A stretch of 64,000 bases of DNA, taken from positions 1,461,001 through 1,525,000 of the forward strand of contig NZ_CP038145.1 in the NCBI RefSeq assembly GCF_004519515.1. Reading direction: 5' to 3'. Each line of letters opens with the position of its first letter. Within the stretch, counting starts at the first letter, position 1. The DNA is from Actinobacillus indolicus. GTDB lineage: Bacteria; Pseudomonadota; Gammaproteobacteria; Enterobacterales; Pasteurellaceae. Under the pieces are notes generated by a model, which saw nothing but the letters and a program-made list of their open reading frames with translations, was not told the DNA's origin and made no database searches. The position numbers were made by a program, and so were the translations under genes. Below are positions 50,203-57,656 of this stretch, piece by piece.

Positions 50203-51009
50203 ATGAAAAATATTCCGATTAGAACACCTGAAGAAATTGAGAAATTACGTGTTGCTTGTAAGTTTGCCTCTGATATTTTGGTGATGATTGAGCCTTATGT
50301 GAAAGAGGGCATAACAACTGGGGAGTTGGATCGCATTTGCCATGAATATATTGAAAAAGAGCAACAGGCTATTCCTGCATGCTTGGGTTATCATGGCTAT
50401 CCGAATGCGACTTGTATTTCTCTCAATGAAGTGGTTTGTCACGGTATTCCTCATCCAGATAAAAAATTAAAGAAAGGCGATATTCTCAATATTGATGTTA
50501 CCGTTATTAAAGATGGCTATTTCGGTGATAATTCAAAAATGTATGTCGTTGGAGAGCCGAGTGTTAAAGACAAACGTTTACTTGAAGTGACGCTAGAATC
50601 TCTTTATATCGCATTGCGTACCGTTAAGCCAGGTATCCGTTTAAATCAAATTGGTAAAGTTATTCAACAATATGTTGAAAAAGAAGGCTTTTCTGTGGTG
50701 CGCGAATATTGTGGACATGGTATCGGTGATGAGTTCCACAGTGATCCGCAAGTGCTACATTATTATGCTGATGATGAAGGCGTTATTCTGCAAGAAGGTA
50801 TGGTGTTTACCATTGAGCCTATGATCAACGCAGGAAAGAAAGAAATTCGCTTAATGGGCGATGGTTGGACTGTTAAAACTAAAGATCGTAGCCACTCAGC
50901 GCAGTATGAGCATCAAATTGTGATTACAAAAGATGGGTGTGAAATTTTAACTATTCGCGATGAAGAAATCGCGTCAGGACGAATTACTCGCTTTATGAAA
51001 AATGCTTAA
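50203..51009 (+). CDS. map: Methionine aminopeptidase, type I
   Basis: A 268-residue enzyme that removes N-terminal Met from nascent proteins. All five metal ligands are in recognisable motifs: INIDVTVIKDGYFGDNSKMY (two Asp), REYCGHGIGDEFHSDP (His), FTIEPMI (Glu) and QYEHQIVIT (Glu); HGYPNATCISLNEVVCHGIP carries the substrate-contact His. Its original downstream region has been split from arcA by the IS that follows 27 bases after the stop. Confidence 0.97.
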   Translation: MKNIPIRTPEEIEKLRVACKFASDILVMIEPYVKEGITTGELDRICHEYIEKEQQAIPACLGYHGYPNATCISLNEVVCHGIPHPDKKLKKGDILNIDVTVIKDGYFGDNSKMYVVGEPSVKDKRLLEVTLESLYIALRTVKPGIRLNQIGKVIQQYVEKEGFSVVREYCGHGIGDEFHSDPQVLHYYADDEGVILQEGMVFTIEPMINAGKKEIRLMGDGWTVKTKDRSHSAQYEHQIVITKDGCEILTIRDEEIASGRITRFMKNA

Positions 51010-51060
51010 TAAATAAAAGGGCATCGCAGATAAAATGGCATAGTAGACAAAATGGTTGCT

Positions 51061-51106
51061 AAAAAGTGGCTTAAAGCCTTATATTACGGGCTTTAAGCCA
51101 CTTTTT
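51061..51106 (+). terminator. Terminator hairpin at the IS left end, overlapping the transposase start
   Basis: An 18-bp perfect stem (51,061-51,078 with 51,089-51,106, 10-base loop) ending in six T. The first base of the TTG start codon is its last paired base. It should stop transcription entering from map, and in RNA it hides the start region: a guard against accidental transposase expression. Confidence 0.8.
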
Positions 51107-52041
51107 TGAATTATGAACCCAAAAAATGTCATTTTTGCCACAGTAGCGACATTCGCAAACATGGTATAAGAAATAATATTCAACGCTATAAATGCAATGC
51201 CTGTAATAAAACATTTACCCTTAAAAAGAAATTAAATCCAATAAATATTTGGAATGATTATTCAATAGGAAAACAAACCTATAAACACCTTGCCGAAAAA
51301 TATCATTGTTCAATTAGAACAATTCAAAGATATCTCGAAAAAGCCCCTAAAACAGCATTAAATCCACCACTATCACGTTATTTGAATATTATTGCGGATA
51401 CCACCTTCTTTGGTCGTGAATTTGGTATTTTAGTCTTGATAGATTCGCTTTCTAAAAAAGTGGTTTACCATCGTGTCATCAAAACGGAAAAAGATGTTTA
51501 TTACAGGATAGCATTTAATTCACTTCGTATGAAAGGCTATAGAATTCAATCAATTACCTGCGACGGCAGACGGGGTTTATTGAAAGATTTATTGAATACA
51601 CCGACACAAATGTGCCACTTTCATATGGTAGCTATTGTGATGAGAGCATTACGAAAAAAGCATCAGTCTATGGCAGGAAAAGAATTAAAAATTATTGCAT
51701 TGACACTTAAGCAAAGTTCTAAAAAAGACTTCTATTTACGATTACATCATTGGTATTTAAAACATAAAGCATTTTTAGAAGAACGGTCAGATAAGCCGAA
51801 TGAAAAGGGCTATTATCCTTATAAACATCGGAATGTAAGAAGTGCTTATCATAGTTTTAAACGTTATATGGATTATTTATTTACCTATGAAAAGTATGGC
51901 GATTTAAATATCGAAAAAACGACAAATAGACTTGAAAACTTATTTGGACAACTAAAGGAAAAATTATCGCATCATGCAGGATTAACGAAAAGGCATAAGA
52001 TTATGTTTATAAAGGATTTTTTAAATAAAAAGAGTTGCTAA
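51106..52041 (+). CDS. IS256/IS1249-like transposase with N-terminal zinc ribbon
   Basis: A 311-residue transposase. Zinc ribbon CHFCHSSDIRKHG...YKCNACNKTF (about 9-36), helix-turn-helix (about 60-80: LAEKYHCSIRTIQRYL), then a mutator-like DDE domain: first Asp in IIADTTFFG (about 97), second in TCDGRRGL (about 151), the C-x2-H pair CHFHM (about 166-170) typical of IS256/mutator enzymes, and Glu in TTNRLENLFGQLKEK. No in-frame ATG lies before the zinc ribbon; the only start is TTG at 51,106. An ATG at 51,113 in another frame is followed by CCCAAAAAA, where a -1 slip would enter this frame. The stop lies inside the right-end hairpin. Confidence 0.88.
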   Translation: MNYEPKKCHFCHSSDIRKHGIRNNIQRYKCNACNKTFTLKKKLNPINIWNDYSIGKQTYKHLAEKYHCSIRTIQRYLEKAPKTALNPPLSRYLNIIADTTFFGREFGILVLIDSLSKKVVYHRVIKTEKDVYYRIAFNSLRMKGYRIQSITCDGRRGLLKDLLNTPTQMCHFHMVAIVMRALRKKHQSMAGKELKIIALTLKQSSKKDFYLRLHHWYLKHKAFLEERSDKPNEKGYYPYKHRNVRSAYHSFKRYMDYLFTYEKYGDLNIEKTTNRLENLFGQLKEKLSHHAGLTKRHKIMFIKDFLNKKSC

Positions 52042-52077
52042 GAATAATTAAAAATATTCATTAGCAACCACTTTGTC
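52034..52077. repeat. Internal second right-end copy of the IS
   Basis: GTTGCTAAG (52,034-52,042) pairs with TTAGCAAC (52,061-52,068), and TTAGCAACCACTTTGTC (52,061-52,077) repeats the inner part of the terminal repeat 40 bases before the real end. The hairpin overlaps the transposase stop and probably ends its transcript. Confidence 0.7.
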
Positions 52078-52202
52078 ATATAGGCATAGTTTTTACGAAA
52101 TTAGCAACCATTTTGTCTACTATGCCGATAAAATTACTAATAGATATTTTAATATTCTTAGTTATTATTTTATTTGCAATGCCTTATTTCAAAGCTATTT
52201 TC

Positions 52203-52922
52203 TTATTCAACTTCACCGCAGAATCGATAACCTTCACCATGAATGGTCACAATAATTTCTGGTGTATTCGGGTGATCTTCAAAATGCTTACGAATACGGC
52301 GAATCGTGACATCTACGGTACGATCGTGCGGTTTAAGTTCACGCCCTGTCATACGTTTAAGTAAATCTTCTCGGGTTTGAATCTTGCCTGGATTTTCACA
52401 GAAATGGAGCAACGCTCTAAACTCAGAACGAGGCAATTTAATGTGAACCCCTTCAGGATTGATAAGACTTCGACTATTGACATCTAATGTCCAGCCATTA
52501 AAACAATAATTTTCGTTAGACTGAGCAGTATCTTTATTTTGCTTATCTCTTTCTGCCATCGTACGTTGTAATAGATTTCTTGCACGAATCGTCAATTCTC
52601 TCGGATTAAATGGCTTGGTAATATAGTCATCTGCACCAATTTCTAATCCAAGGATCTTATCTACTTCGTTATCACGCCCAGTCAAAAACATCAACGCAAT
52701 ATCGGTATTTTCACGCAATTCTCGTGCTAACATCAACCCATTTTTCCCTGGCAAATTAATATCCATAATCACAAGATGAATGGTTTGGCTATCTAGAATT
52801 GCGTGCATTTCATTACCGTCTGTTGCTTCAAAGACGTCATAACCTTCCGCTTCAAAAACACTTTTTAATGTATTACGGGTAACGATTTCATCTTCAACAA
52901 TGAGAATTTGTGGGTTTTGCAT
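52203..52922 (-). CDS. arcA: Aerobic respiration control response regulator ArcA
   Basis: A 239-residue OmpR-type regulator. Receiver domain about 1-120 with phosphoacceptor D54 (LVIMDINLPG), acidic D11-E12, T-loop FLTGRD and K104 region ITKPFNPREL; C-terminal winged helix about 135-235 ending HGEGYRFCGEVE. With ArcB it represses aerobic and tunes fermentative genes under low oxygen, including focA-pflB-type operons. The IS insertion lies 76 bases past its stop and does not touch it. Confidence 0.98.
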   Translation of the reverse strand: MQNPQILIVEDEIVTRNTLKSVFEAEGYDVFEATDGNEMHAILDSQTIHLVIMDINLPGKNGLMLARELRENTDIALMFLTGRDNEVDKILGLEIGADDYITKPFNPRELTIRARNLLQRTMAERDKQNKDTAQSNENYCFNGWTLDVNSRSLINPEGVHIKLPRSEFRALLHFCENPGKIQTREDLLKRMTGRELKPHDRTVDVTIRRIRKHFEDHPNTPEIIVTIHGEGYRFCGEVE

Positions 52923-53089
52923 TCTATCACCTTATTTCACACAATAAATCACTACAACAAGAACGTTGCAAATTGAGCTATTCTACTTAGCATTTCCACG
53001 CTTCGGAATAGCTTATTTTGTATTTGCTTGGCTTTAATCAAATTCCCTACAATTATTAATAGAATTGTAGTTGATTTGTTTAATTTTTG

Positions 53090-53983
53090 TTAAAGCGATA
53101 GATATTCTACTTGTAATTCAAACAGATGCCAAGCAAGAGATTTCGTCATGGATTGATGACTTAAAATCGCGCTTCGCTCTGCAAATATAATTCGACTTAC
53201 ATTAGCCCCTTCTAACCCCTGCATACGACGGAAATTTAATGCACTTTGTAAAGGTAAGAAACTTGGATTAAAGGCTGCATTCTCTACATAACGTCCTGTA
53301 ATAATATGCTCACCACATTGTAACGCCACGCCACTTACTGCCTGACTATAAGGCGCATAGGCCAAATTTGCTGCAGAGATTGCGGCTTGTTCTAACGCAT
53401 CGCCACTTGGCGTAAAACCATTATATTGTTGGTCAAATAAAACATGATCAATATTTAAATCTTTCGGGCCAAAGGCATCTGGAAGATAACTATGAAGTAA
53501 ATTATTTTGACTATGAGGTAAATGAATCTTTAACTGGCTTGCGCTGTTAAGTTCATTCATAAATTGACGACAATGCCCACATGGGGTGTAATTCACCACC
53601 ATATCAGTGAGTCCATCCTCACCCGCTATTAACGCGTGAGATATAGCACTTTGCTCTGCATGAACAGATTGCTGTATTGCATCACATTCAAATTCTTGAT
53701 TTGCACCAAAATAGAATGTGCCTGATTTTCCTATTGCAACGGCACCAACATAAAAATGAGAAACCGGTACTCGAGCATAGCATGCGGCAACAGGTAAGCA
53801 AGCCAAAGCTAATTCAATGGGAGAGACTTGAAACTCCTGACACCACTGAGCTACTAATTCTGATGAAATAACCCCTTTCGATTTTTGTAATGTTATTTGT
53901 TCAATAACACGATGCACTATGGGTGATTGGCTTTCTGCCATCAACTGAATAATACGTTCTTGAATATCCATCATACTTGGCAT
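53090..53983 (-). CDS. cdd: Cytidine deaminase
   Basis: A 297-residue dimeric-type Cdd (E. coli 294), turning cytidine and deoxycytidine into uridine forms for salvage. The zinc site is intact: VHAEQSAISHAL (His-Ala-Glu, about 100-102 region) and NYTPCGHCRQFMNEL (PCxxC). A second, catalytically dead deaminase repeat forms the C-terminal half, as usual. Ribosome site AGGAG. Fits with the nucleoside genes nupC-deoCD 3 kb away. Confidence 0.96.
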   Translation of the reverse strand: MPSMMDIQERIIQLMAESQSPIVHRVIEQITLQKSKGVISSELVAQWCQEFQVSPIELALACLPVAACYARVPVSHFYVGAVAIGKSGTFYFGANQEFECDAIQQSVHAEQSAISHALIAGEDGLTDMVVNYTPCGHCRQFMNELNSASQLKIHLPHSQNNLLHSYLPDAFGPKDLNIDHVLFDQQYNGFTPSGDALEQAAISAANLAYAPYSQAVSGVALQCGEHIITGRYVENAAFNPSFLPLQSALNFRRMQGLEGANVSRIIFAERSAILSHQSMTKSLAWHLFELQVEYLSL

Positions 53984-54000
53984 AATTCACTCCTTTCATA

Positions 54001-54903
54001 TCAAAATTTCTTTTTATTATAACTACAAATCAAAATACCAACTGTGATCAGGATCGCACTGATAAGATGAAATACTTTAACTGGTTCATTTAACAACAAG
54101 ATACTAAACAATGCTGCAAATAGTGGTGTGAAATTGGTCATTACCGCACCTTTGGCTGAGCCAACAATCGCAATCCCAAAATTCCAAAAGGCATAAGAGA
54201 GAATCGACGGGCCTATTATCAAATAGCCAATACCACTCCATTGTAAAGCGGTTAGATTCGGCAAAAGTTTTGCAGATTCTTGGATAAATTCGTAAATAAA
54301 GAGTGGCGTTAATACAAATACGGCTAATCCAACTAACCAAGTTAAAAAGGCAGAATGGCTAATATTGTTAGGTTTTAAACGAATGATACAACAATAGACA
54401 GCCCAGCTTATTGCGGAGGCGATTGTCCATAAATCACCATGATTTACCGTTAATGTCAGTAAATGTTCTAGGTTTCCTTGAGTTAATAGCCAAAATACGC
54501 CAATTAAACTGATGACTGCCCCAACGAAAATCACAGGGTTAATTTTTTCTTTAAAGACAAGCCGATTTAAGAACAGCACTAATACAGGCACGACGGCGAG
54601 ATACAAGCTCGCATTTAACGATGAGGTCGTTTTTAATCCTTGATATAAGGTGGCAGGGAATAAGACTACTCCCAATATCCCTAAGCTAAGCATTACCCAA
54701 AAGGATGATTTTACCTGTGAAAAGGCTTGAATTGCTGGGCGATAAAAGAGGAAAAAAAGAATCAGAAATGCAGGTAACCAGCGTAAATAAGTAAGGGTGA
54801 TCGGGGGAATAACGCCGCTTAAGATTTTCCCTAGCACAAAATTACCACCCCAAAAGAGAGTTGCCATGATTAAACTGGCATAGCCTAAACGTAGGTTAAG
54901 CAC
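54001..54903 (-). CDS. EamA-family (DMT) metabolite exporter
   Basis: A 300-residue transporter with ten membrane helices in two EamA repeats (about 5-140 and 150-295); signatures ATLFWGGNFVLGKILSG and PITLTYLRWLPAFLILF in the first half, GPSILSYAFWNFGI in the second. Substrate unknown. A GTG start at 54,903 is preferred because GAGG sits five bases before it and the overlap with folB is then only eight bases; TTG at 54,921 is the longer alternative. Translationally coupled to folB. Confidence 0.85.
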   Translation of the reverse strand: MLNLRLGYASLIMATLFWGGNFVLGKILSGVIPPITLTYLRWLPAFLILFFLFYRPAIQAFSQVKSSFWVMLSLGILGVVLFPATLYQGLKTTSSLNASLYLAVVPVLVLFLNRLVFKEKINPVIFVGAVISLIGVFWLLTQGNLEHLLTLTVNHGDLWTIASAISWAVYCCIIRLKPNNISHSAFLTWLVGLAVFVLTPLFIYEFIQESAKLLPNLTALQWSGIGYLIIGPSILSYAFWNFGIAIVGSAKGAVMTNFTPLFAALFSILLLNEPVKVFHLISAILITVGILICSYNKKKF

Positions 54904-55255
54904 ATTTACCTCGCTCAACAATTACCCCTACACTTGAGGCTTGTGCAACGGCTTTAGGTTTATGCAGTTCAATTCTAAGCCATTGAATCGCATATTCTTT
55001 TTGAAGAAGATCCGCCACACGATAAGCCACGGTTTCAACGAGTTTAAAGGGTGTTGATTCGACAAAATCGATAATCTTCTGCGATACTTCCGCATAGTTT
55101 AAGCAGTATTGCACATCATCATCTGCGACAGCTCGGCTAAAATCCCACGCCATTTCAATATTGAAAACTAAACGTTGTTTAATAGTATGTTCCCAATCAT
55201 AAGCCCCAATCGAAGCAAAGGTCGTAAGTTCGTGAATAAAAACTTTATCAGTCAT
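54896..55255 (-). CDS. folB: Dihydroneopterin aldolase FolB
   Basis: A 119-residue FolB that cleaves 7,8-dihydroneopterin in folate synthesis (and can epimerise it). Family landmarks: ELTTFASIGAYDWEHTIKQRLVFNIEM (N-terminal strand with Glu/Tyr), DVQYCLNYAEVSQKI (about 44-58) and the catalytic-Lys strand IELHKPKAVAQASSVGVIVER near the end. Ribosome site AAGGAAAG. Overlaps the transporter gene downstream. Divergent from plsY, the usual gammaproteobacterial neighbour. Confidence 0.95.
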   Translation of the reverse strand: MTDKVFIHELTTFASIGAYDWEHTIKQRLVFNIEMAWDFSRAVADDDVQYCLNYAEVSQKIIDFVESTPFKLVETVAYRVADLLQKEYAIQWLRIELHKPKAVAQASSVGVIVERGKCA

Positions 55256-55331
55256 CGGATCTTTCCTTGTTTTTCTTTTTGAAAGTTAGGGTAGAATATA
55301 GCACAAAGTAGGTAACAAATAAGGGAAAAAA

Positions 55332-55928
55332 ATGAGCGTTATCGCCTATTTACTCATTCTTGGGGCATATTTGCTCGGTTCTATTTCAAGTGCTGTCATT
55401 TTTTGCAAATTGGCGGGGCTACCCGATCCACGAGAACACGGCTCACATAACCCCGGAGCAACAAATGTCTTACGCATCGGCGGAAAATTATCGGCATTAG
55501 GCGTGCTATTTGCGGATATTTTAAAGGGAATGTTGCCCGTTTCACTTGGATTCTATTTTGAATTACCGACATCTGTCATCGGCTTTATCGCATTAGCGGC
55601 CTGTCTTGGACATATCTTCCCGATTTTCTTTAAGTTTCAAGGGGGGAAAGGCGTTGCCACTGCATTTGGGGCTATCATTCCAATGGGATATGCGATCTCA
55701 GGAGCAGCGGTTGGCACTTGGTTATTGGTCTTTTTAATTTCAGGCTATTCATCGCTAAGTGCCGTTATCACGGCGCTTGTTGTCCCTGCTTATGTATGGT
55801 GGTTTAAGCCTGAATTAACCTTCCCTGTCGCCTTAGTATGCTGCTTATTGGTTTATCGTCATCACGATAATATTCAACGTTTATGGCGTGGACAAGAAGA
55901 TAAGATTTGGAAAAAACTAAGAAAATAA
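55332..55928 (+). CDS. plsY: Glycerol-3-phosphate acyltransferase PlsY
   Basis: A 198-residue, five-helix membrane enzyme that transfers acyl groups from acyl-phosphate to glycerol-3-phosphate, first step of phospholipid synthesis. All three signature loops are visible: GSISSAVIFCKL (about 16-27), GSHNPGATNVLRIGG (about 36-50) and FKFQGGKGVATAFG (about 99-112). Divergent from folB. A decayed IS-like repeat starts seven bases past the stop. Confidence 0.96.
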   Translation: MSVIAYLLILGAYLLGSISSAVIFCKLAGLPDPREHGSHNPGATNVLRIGGKLSALGVLFADILKGMLPVSLGFYFELPTSVIGFIALAACLGHIFPIFFKFQGGKGVATAFGAIIPMGYAISGAAVGTWLLVFLISGYSSLSAVITALVVPAYVWWFKPELTFPVALVCCLLVYRHHDNIQRLWRGQEDKIWKKLRK

Positions 55929-55935
55929 TTAAATA

Positions 55936-56003
55936 GGCATAGAGGACAAAAATGGATGATAATTAGTAAAATAATTAAAACCAGTGCTTTGACCTACTAT
56001 GCC
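55936..56003. repeat. MITE-like remnant of the 51-kb IS family
   Basis: A 68-base element beginning GGCATAGAGGACAAAAATGG and ending CCTACTATGCC, matching the IS terminal repeat at most positions on the left and over about ten bases on the right. No target duplication is visible and no coding sequence remains. Situated after plsY, facing deoD. Confidence 0.65.
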
Positions 56004-56027
56004 AGCTTGTCGTAAAAGTCTAACTTT

Positions 56028-56744
56028 TTATTGTTTATCGCCAATTAACACAGATTCTAAAGCGATTTCAATCATATCGTTGAATGTTAATTGACGCTCT
56101 TCTGCGGTGGTTTGTTCGTGCGTACGGATATGGTCTGAAACAGTACAGATGGTTAATGCTTTTGCACCAAACTCTGCCGCTACGCCGTAGATACCGGCAG
56201 CTTCCATTTCAACACCTAAAATGCCGTATTTCTCTATAACATCAAACATTGATGGATCTGGCGTATAGAAAAGATCTGCAGAGAATAAATTACCCACACG
56301 AACATTGACACCTTTTTCTTTCGCTGCTTGAACAGCTGCTGCTGTCATATCGAAATCAGCAATAGCTGCAAAGTCGTGATCTTTAAAACGCATACGGTTT
56401 ACTTTAGAATCGGTACAAGCACCAACACCAATAACTACTTCACGTAATTTCACATCTTGGCGAACTGCACCACAAGAACCAACACGAATAATTTTTTTCA
56501 CGCCATATTCGGTGATTAACTCTTTTGCATAGATTGAGCAAGATGGAATACCCATACCGTGTCCCATCACAGAGATACGACGGCCTTTGTAGGTGCCTGT
56601 GTAACCGAACATATTACGGACATTGGTGACTTGTTCAGCGTTTTCTAAGAAAGTTTCAGCGATATATTTAGCACGAAGTGGGTCACCTGGCATTAAAACA
56701 ACATCGGCAAATGCACCAGCAGGTGCGTTAATATGTGGAGTCAT
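56028..56744 (-). CDS. deoD: Purine nucleoside phosphorylase DeoD
   Basis: A 238-residue hexameric-type PNP that splits purine (deoxy)nucleosides with phosphate. Signatures: MTPHINAPAGAFADVVLMPGDPLRAKYIAE, the family stretch VMGHGMGIPSCSIYAKELI (about 64-82), and VEMEAAGIYGVAAEFG (about 178-193) with the ribose-binding Met/Glu; the catalytic Asp is in VSDHIRTHE. Ribosome site GAGGA. Same strand as deoC, 29 bases downstream of it. Confidence 0.97.
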   Translation of the reverse strand: MTPHINAPAGAFADVVLMPGDPLRAKYIAETFLENAEQVTNVRNMFGYTGTYKGRRISVMGHGMGIPSCSIYAKELITEYGVKKIIRVGSCGAVRQDVKLREVVIGVGACTDSKVNRMRFKDHDFAAIADFDMTAAAVQAAKEKGVNVRVGNLFSADLFYTPDPSMFDVIEKYGILGVEMEAAGIYGVAAEFGAKALTICTVSDHIRTHEQTTAEERQLTFNDMIEIALESVLIGDKQ

Positions 56745-56773
56745 AGTCTGTTCCTCTTTTGTTTGTTGAGAGA

Positions 56774-57553
56774 TTAATATCCCGTTACATTTTGATTTAC
56801 TTGCCCATCATTTAGGGTAGCAAGTAAGTTGGCTAATAAACTGGATGCACCAAAACGGAAATGTGCTTGGTTAATCCAATCTTTTCCTAAAATTTCAGCT
56901 GCTAATGCAAGGTACTGCTCAGATTCTTCGGTTGTTTTTACACCGCCTGCGGCTTTAAAACCAACGCTATCCGCAACGCCTAAGTCACGAATCGTTTCTA
57001 GCATAATACGAGCAGATTCAAGGGTTGCATTCACAGGCACTTTACCCGTTGACGTTTTGATAAAATCTGCCCCTGCTTTAATTGAAATTTCACTCGCTTT
57101 GCGAATCAATTCTGCAGTTTTTAGTTCGCCCGATTCAATAATCACTTTTAAAGTCACATGAGCTTCTGCACAAACAGCTTTACATTGTTTGACTAATTCA
57201 AACCCAACTTGTTCATTTCCAGCCATTAATGCGCGATATGGGAAAACCACATCGACTTCGTCAGCACCGTAAGCCACAGCCGCTTTTGTTTCTGCCACAG
57301 CAATTTCAACATCATCGTTACCATGTGGGAAGTTTGTAACCGTTGCAATTTTGACTTGTTCTGTACCTTGCGCTTTTAAGGTTTTACGTGCGATAGGCAC
57401 AAAGCGTGGGTAAACACAAACCGCCGCAGGCGTACCAAATTTGGTGTTGCCTTGTTGGCATAAGGTAATCACTTTTTCATCTGTGTCATTATCGTTTAAT
57501 GTAGTTAAATCCATTAAAGATAAGGCTTGTTGTGCAATTTGTTTTAAATTCAT
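56774..57553 (-). CDS. deoC: Deoxyribose-phosphate aldolase DeoC
   Basis: A 259-residue DERA that cleaves 2-deoxyribose-5-phosphate to glyceraldehyde-3-P and acetaldehyde. The Schiff-base Lys is in FIKTSTGKVPVNATLE (about 164-179) and the second active-site Lys in GFKAAGGVKT (about 197-206). Ribosome site GAGGAG. Upstream lies a LacI-family-type box (57,580-57,595), suggesting its own promoter separate from nupC. Confidence 0.97.
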   Translation of the reverse strand: MNLKQIAQQALSLMDLTTLNDNDTDEKVITLCQQGNTKFGTPAAVCVYPRFVPIARKTLKAQGTEQVKIATVTNFPHGNDDVEIAVAETKAAVAYGADEVDVVFPYRALMAGNEQVGFELVKQCKAVCAEAHVTLKVIIESGELKTAELIRKASEISIKAGADFIKTSTGKVPVNATLESARIMLETIRDLGVADSVGFKAAGGVKTTEESEQYLALAAEILGKDWINQAHFRFGASSLLANLLATLNDGQVNQNVTGY

Positions 57554-57579
57554 TGTTAGACTCCTCTTTTATTCAGAAA

Positions 57580-57595
57580 AAGCAAACGTTTAACT
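57580..57595. promoter_or_regulatory. PurR/CytR-type operator before deoC
   Basis: AAGCAAACGTTTAACT matches the PurR consensus ANGCAANCGNTTNCNT with one mismatch and shares the GCAAACGTTT core of the carA box. It lies 27 bases upstream of deoC. Confidence 0.55.
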
Positions 57596-57608
57596 AGGCT
57601 ATAAATGA

Positions 57609-57634
57609 CAACACCACAGTTTCCTGTGGTGTTG
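57609..57634 (-). terminator. Hairpin between nupC and deoC
   Basis: 11-bp stem CAACACCACAG / CTGTGGTGTTG with a 4-base loop. On the minus strand the T run after it is weak, so it may be a partial terminator or an mRNA-stability element between nupC and deoCD. Confidence 0.6.
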
Positions 57635-57656
57635 AGTATTCATTTTATGGAATAGA

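Larger units (their letters stand above)
51037..52126 (+). mobile_element. Complete IS256/IS1249-like insertion sequence, 1090 bp
   Basis: Perfect 26-base terminal inverted repeats at 51,037-51,062 and 52,101-52,126, both beginning GGCATAGTAGACAAAATGG when read inward. The element is flanked by an 8-base target duplication GATAAAAT (51,029-51,036 and 52,127-52,134). It carries a single transposase gene. 8-base duplications and GG-starting ends suit the IS256 superfamily; the N-terminal zinc-ribbon transposase fits its IS1249-like branch. Perfect ends and duplication mean a recent insertion. It lies between convergent map and arcA and breaks no gene. Confidence 0.93.

Noticed and set aside
57609..57634. 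Riboswitch or attenuator before deoC
   Set aside because: Only a simple hairpin is visible, with no conserved aptamer elements or alternative pairing that I can support.
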